This document shows positions 5,127 through 7,207 of a stretch of 7,207 nt of DNA, one piece after another. The translations under genes and the position numbers were made by a program. The notes under the pieces were generated by a model that saw only the letters and a program-made list of their open reading frames with translations, made no database searches and was not told the DNA's origin. Where the stretch lies: the NCBI GenBank assembly GCA_024643915.1, contig JAHEMB010000164.1:1-7207 (forward strand), in the 5' to 3' direction. Within the stretch, counting starts at the first letter, position 1. Every line of letters begins with the position of its first letter. This stretch comes from Rhodothermaceae bacterium. GTDB taxonomy: Bacteria > Bacteroidota > Rhodothermia > Rhodothermales > JAHEMB01.

Positions 5127-5525
5127 GTGGCGGCAGTCCTCCTCGACACCAACGTTTTCGTAGCGGCCGGCTTCAACCGGTACAGCCACGCGGCGCGGAT
5201 CGTCGAGGCAGTGGAGACGGGGCGGCTGCGGATGGTCTGGAACGAAGCCACGCGCCGCGAGACCAAACGCATCCTTCGTCAGATCCCCCGGCTGAAATGG
5301 GACCGTTTCGCTGACCTTTTTCAAGATGAAGACCGCTTCGACGGTCTTACGTCTCCCGAGCAGTTCGCAGTCGTTCCCGACCCCGAAGATCGCAAATTCG
5401 CCGCCCTCGCCGCCGCTACCAGCGCCGTCCTTATCACGAGTGATGACGACCTGCTCGGCGTGCGGGACGAGATCGGCGCGGAGGTGTTGACGTCGGGCGC
5501 GTTCAGCAGGCAATATTCTTTCTAG
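5127..5525 (+). CDS. PIN-domain ribonuclease (COG1569/PIN_3-like), putative toxin-type
   Basis: A 132-residue protein with the acidic metal-binding set of a PIN nuclease: D7 in LLDTNVF, E45 in TRRETKRIL, D88 in the DPEDRKF motif and D106/D108 in ITSDDDLL. The order and spacing fit the COG1569 group, annotated as a putative toxin-antitoxin toxin component; such proteins cut RNA using Mg2+ or Mn2+. The GTG at 5127 is chosen as start because it puts the first catalytic Asp at residue 7, as usual in PIN proteins, and leaves 7 bases after the upstream stop. An in-frame ATG at 5067 would add 20 residues of out-of-frame upstream coding sequence. No small DNA-binding antitoxin lies beside it; the only close partner is the acidic four-helix protein. 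All catalytic residues are present, so it is probably active. Its target is unknown. Confidence 0.86.
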   Translation: MAAVLLDTNVFVAAGFNRYSHAARIVEAVETGRLRMVWNEATRRETKRILRQIPRLKWDRFADLFQDEDRFDGLTSPEQFAVVPDPEDRKFAALAAATSAVLITSDDDLLGVRDEIGAEVLTSGAFSRQYSF

Positions 5526-5558
5526 CCTGCGTACGGCAGACGACGGCCGGCGGTCCAC

Positions 5559-5587
5559 TTGGTTTAGGGGTTGGCCTTTCATATTAT
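5559..5587 (+). promoter_or_regulatory. Candidate sigma70-like promoter for the radical SAM gene
   Basis: TTGGTT (5559-5564) and TATTAT (5582-5587) are separated by 17 bases, placing a start site about 30 bases before ATG 5623. The -10 matches the consensus at five of six positions and the -35 at three. This AT-richer island stands out in a GC-rich gap and fits a new transcription unit after the PIN gene. It could instead be a Bacteroidota-type promoter read by different rules. Confidence 0.4.
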
Positions 5588-5622
5588 GGCCGCGACCATC
5601 ACATTTCTTATCGGGCATCTCC

Positions 5623-7152
5623 ATGGGCAAACTTCGAATCGGGGTCATCGACATCGTCGCCAAATCCCCCAGCAAAGCCTGGTATGCGCGTGTGATGCGG
5701 GCCAATCTGGCGAGCATCATGCCGCAGGTGGTGGGCGTGTGGTGTGAAGACGAAGGCCACGAAGCGCACGTGGCCTACTACTCGGGTTACGAGAACATGG
5801 CCGACGCCCTGCCAGAGGGACTCGACCTGGTCTTTATCAGTGCGTTCACCCAGTCAGCCCAACTGGCCTACGCACTGAGCCATTATTTCCAGGCCACCGG
5901 CGCGGTGACCGTCCTCGGCGGGCCGCACGCGCGCGCCTACCCGGACGACGCCCTGAAGTATTTCGACTACGTGGTGGGCTTTACCAACAAAGCGCTGATC
6001 CGGGACATACTGCAAGATGCGACGCGGCACCGGCCCACGGGTGTTTACCTCGAAGCCGCCCGGCAGCCGACCTCACTGCCCGGCGTCCGCGAGCGCTGGA
6101 GGTTCATCGTGCCCCTGCTGAAGAAAGCGCCCTTCATCAAAATCGTCCCGATGCTCGGCAGCATCGGCTGCCCCTATACGTGCAGCTTCTGCGTCGATTC
6201 CATCGTGCCCTATCAGCCGCTCGACTTCGACGTGATGCAGGCGGACCTGCGATTCTTGCTCAAAACAATGAAACGGCCCCGCGTGGGCTGGCACGATCCC
6301 AACTTCGGTGTCCGCTTCAACGAATACCTCGATGCCATCGAGGAAGCTGTGCCGCCCGGCAGTATCGATTTCATCGCTGAAAGCACCCTGTCGCTGCTAA
6401 CCGAGCCGAATCTGAAACGCCTCCAGCACAACGGCTTCAAAGCCATCCTGCCGGGCATCGAGACGTGGTTCGACCTGGGCAATAAGTCGAAGGCGCGCAA
6501 GGTGATGGGGATGGAAAAGGTCCGACAGGTGGCCGACCACGTCAACCTTATCCTCCGCTACGTCCCCTATCTGCAGGCCAACTTCGTGCTCGGCCTCGAT
6601 ACCGACGAGGGGCCGGAGCCGTTCGAACTCACCAAGCGCTTCCTGGACCTGGCTCCCGGCGCCTTTCCCGCCTACTCGCTGCTGACCGCATTCGGCCGGA
6701 GCGCCCCCCTCAACCTCGATTACCAGCGCAGCGGGCGTGTGATTGGCGTCCCCTTCCACTTCCTCAACAATTGCCACGCGATGAACGTGCGGCCGAAAAA
6801 CTATGCCTGGCCGGACTTCTACGACCGCGTCGTGGACCTGACGGCCTACTCGTTCTCACGGCAGGCCATCGCCCGGCGTTATCGCGCCAATACGCTCCGG
6901 ATCCCACGATGGATGAACGTGCTGCGGGCGATCTCATCAGAAGGCACGGGCCGGACGAACTACTTCCGGCGTGTCCGGCAGCGGCTGGACCGCCCTGCGT
7001 TCAGGGACTATCTCGAACAGGAGACCACCACGTTGCCCGAGGAGTTCGTCAACCCGGTCCGGGGCGATCTCGGGCCGATGTGGGAATGGCTGCCCAAAGG
7101 TGCCCTTCACCACGACCCTCACGCTTACCTCAAGGCCGAAGCTGTGGTCTGA
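5623..7152 (+). CDS. Radical SAM protein with N-terminal B12-binding-like domain, product unknown
   Basis: A 509-residue protein. Residues ~1-140 resemble the Rossmann-like cobalamin-binding domain found ahead of many radical SAM domains, with LDLVFISAFTQSA (67-79) and the typical VLGGPHARAYP (97-107). No DxHxxG lower-ligand motif is seen (GHEAHV stands in that area), so if cobalamin is bound it is probably base-off without a histidine ligand, and binding itself is unproven. The radical SAM domain follows, with the cluster motif C183-P-Y-T-C187-S-F-C190 (CX3CX2C), DPNFGVRF (~225-232) and LPGIETW (~276-282). The C-terminal ~130 residues are rich in aromatic and basic residues. Homologous architectures include P-methylases, hopanoid-modifying and tailoring enzymes, but nothing fixes the substrate. 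No precursor peptide or partner enzyme lies within the window. The ATG 5623 start lacks a Shine-Dalgarno but places the domain correctly. Confidence 0.88.
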   Translation: MGKLRIGVIDIVAKSPSKAWYARVMRANLASIMPQVVGVWCEDEGHEAHVAYYSGYENMADALPEGLDLVFISAFTQSAQLAYALSHYFQATGAVTVLGGPHARAYPDDALKYFDYVVGFTNKALIRDILQDATRHRPTGVYLEAARQPTSLPGVRERWRFIVPLLKKAPFIKIVPMLGSIGCPYTCSFCVDSIVPYQPLDFDVMQADLRFLLKTMKRPRVGWHDPNFGVRFNEYLDAIEEAVPPGSIDFIAESTLSLLTEPNLKRLQHNGFKAILPGIETWFDLGNKSKARKVMGMEKVRQVADHVNLILRYVPYLQANFVLGLDTDEGPEPFELTKRFLDLAPGAFPAYSLLTAFGRSAPLNLDYQRSGRVIGVPFHFLNNCHAMNVRPKNYAWPDFYDRVVDLTAYSFSRQAIARRYRANTLRIPRWMNVLRAISSEGTGRTNYFRRVRQRLDRPAFRDYLEQETTTLPEEFVNPVRGDLGPMWEWLPKGALHHDPHAYLKAEAVV

Positions 7153-7207
7153 GCCGCTAGAAGCGCCCGCCGCTACGATCTCCGCCTACCGATCCACTGA
7201 AATCCGA

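Noticed and set aside
4286..5272. 328-codon open frame on the - strand
   Set aside because: Antisense to the four-helix gene; its valine/leucine/glutamate-rich translation mirrors the acidic codons of the + strand gene. No family resemblance.
4917..5720. 267-codon open frame on the - strand
   Set aside because: Would span the PIN gene, the promoter region and the radical SAM start; no domain, and the PIN frame has the full catalytic set.
5623..6042. Classical DxHxxG cobalamin-binding motif in the radical SAM protein
   Set aside because: Only GHEAHV is seen near residue 45; the preceding Asp-x-His arrangement is missing.
7153..7207. Start of another gene or a terminator at the window's end
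   Set aside because: No start codon with a supported frame and no hairpin plus T-run in these 55 bases.

Overview
The window is a GC-rich, tightly packed bacterial chromosome segment. Every supported gene reads on the + strand, and there is no sign of phage, plasmid, IS element, tRNA, rRNA or CRISPR. Most start codons lack a clear Shine-Dalgarno sequence; the divIVA-like gene is the main exception. Together with the gene content (CPXCG zinc-ribbon protein, YggS, DivIVA, trimeric-type purine nucleoside phosphorylase, S23-like four-helix protein), this suggests a GC-rich member of the Bacteroidota/Rhodothermota side of the tree. That placement is an inference from gene style; no marker gene in the window proves it.

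Layout: (1) 2-775, C-terminal part of an FtsX/YbbP-type ABC transporter permease that begins before the window. (2) 858-1040, a 60-residue CPXCG-type cysteine-rich protein. (3) 1108-1839, the YggS/YlmE/PLPBP-family PLP homeostasis protein. (4) 1839-1912, a strongly self-complementary intergenic repeat that begins inside the yggS stop codon and may serve as a terminator. (5) 1953-2225, an unrecognised 90-residue protein with one membrane helix and a coiled coil. (6) 2269-3318, a DivIVA-domain protein with a long acidic/Pro-Gln-rich tail. (7) 3414-4289, a purine nucleoside phosphorylase. (8) 4367-5119, a chimeric protein: helical N-terminus, very acidic linker and S23-like four-helix bundle. (9) 5127-5525, a PIN-domain ribonuclease starting 7 nt after the preceding stop. 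(10) 5623-7152, a radical SAM protein of unknown product, with its own sigma70-like promoter candidate.

How the genes may fit together: YggS, the small membrane/coiled-coil protein and DivIVA recall the ylmE-sepF-ylmG-ylmH-divIVA cell-division cluster of Gram-positive bacteria, so this part is probably a cell-pole/division neighbourhood with housekeeping PLP and purine-salvage genes. The four-helix/acidic protein and the PIN nuclease are close enough to be translationally linked and form the best candidate for an undescribed two-gene module. Three intergenic gaps each carry a different kind of short degenerate repeat or inverted repeat. No stretch over 300 bases lacks a gene; the longest gaps are about 80-115 bases, and the last 55 bases (7153-7207) hold nothing I can identify.
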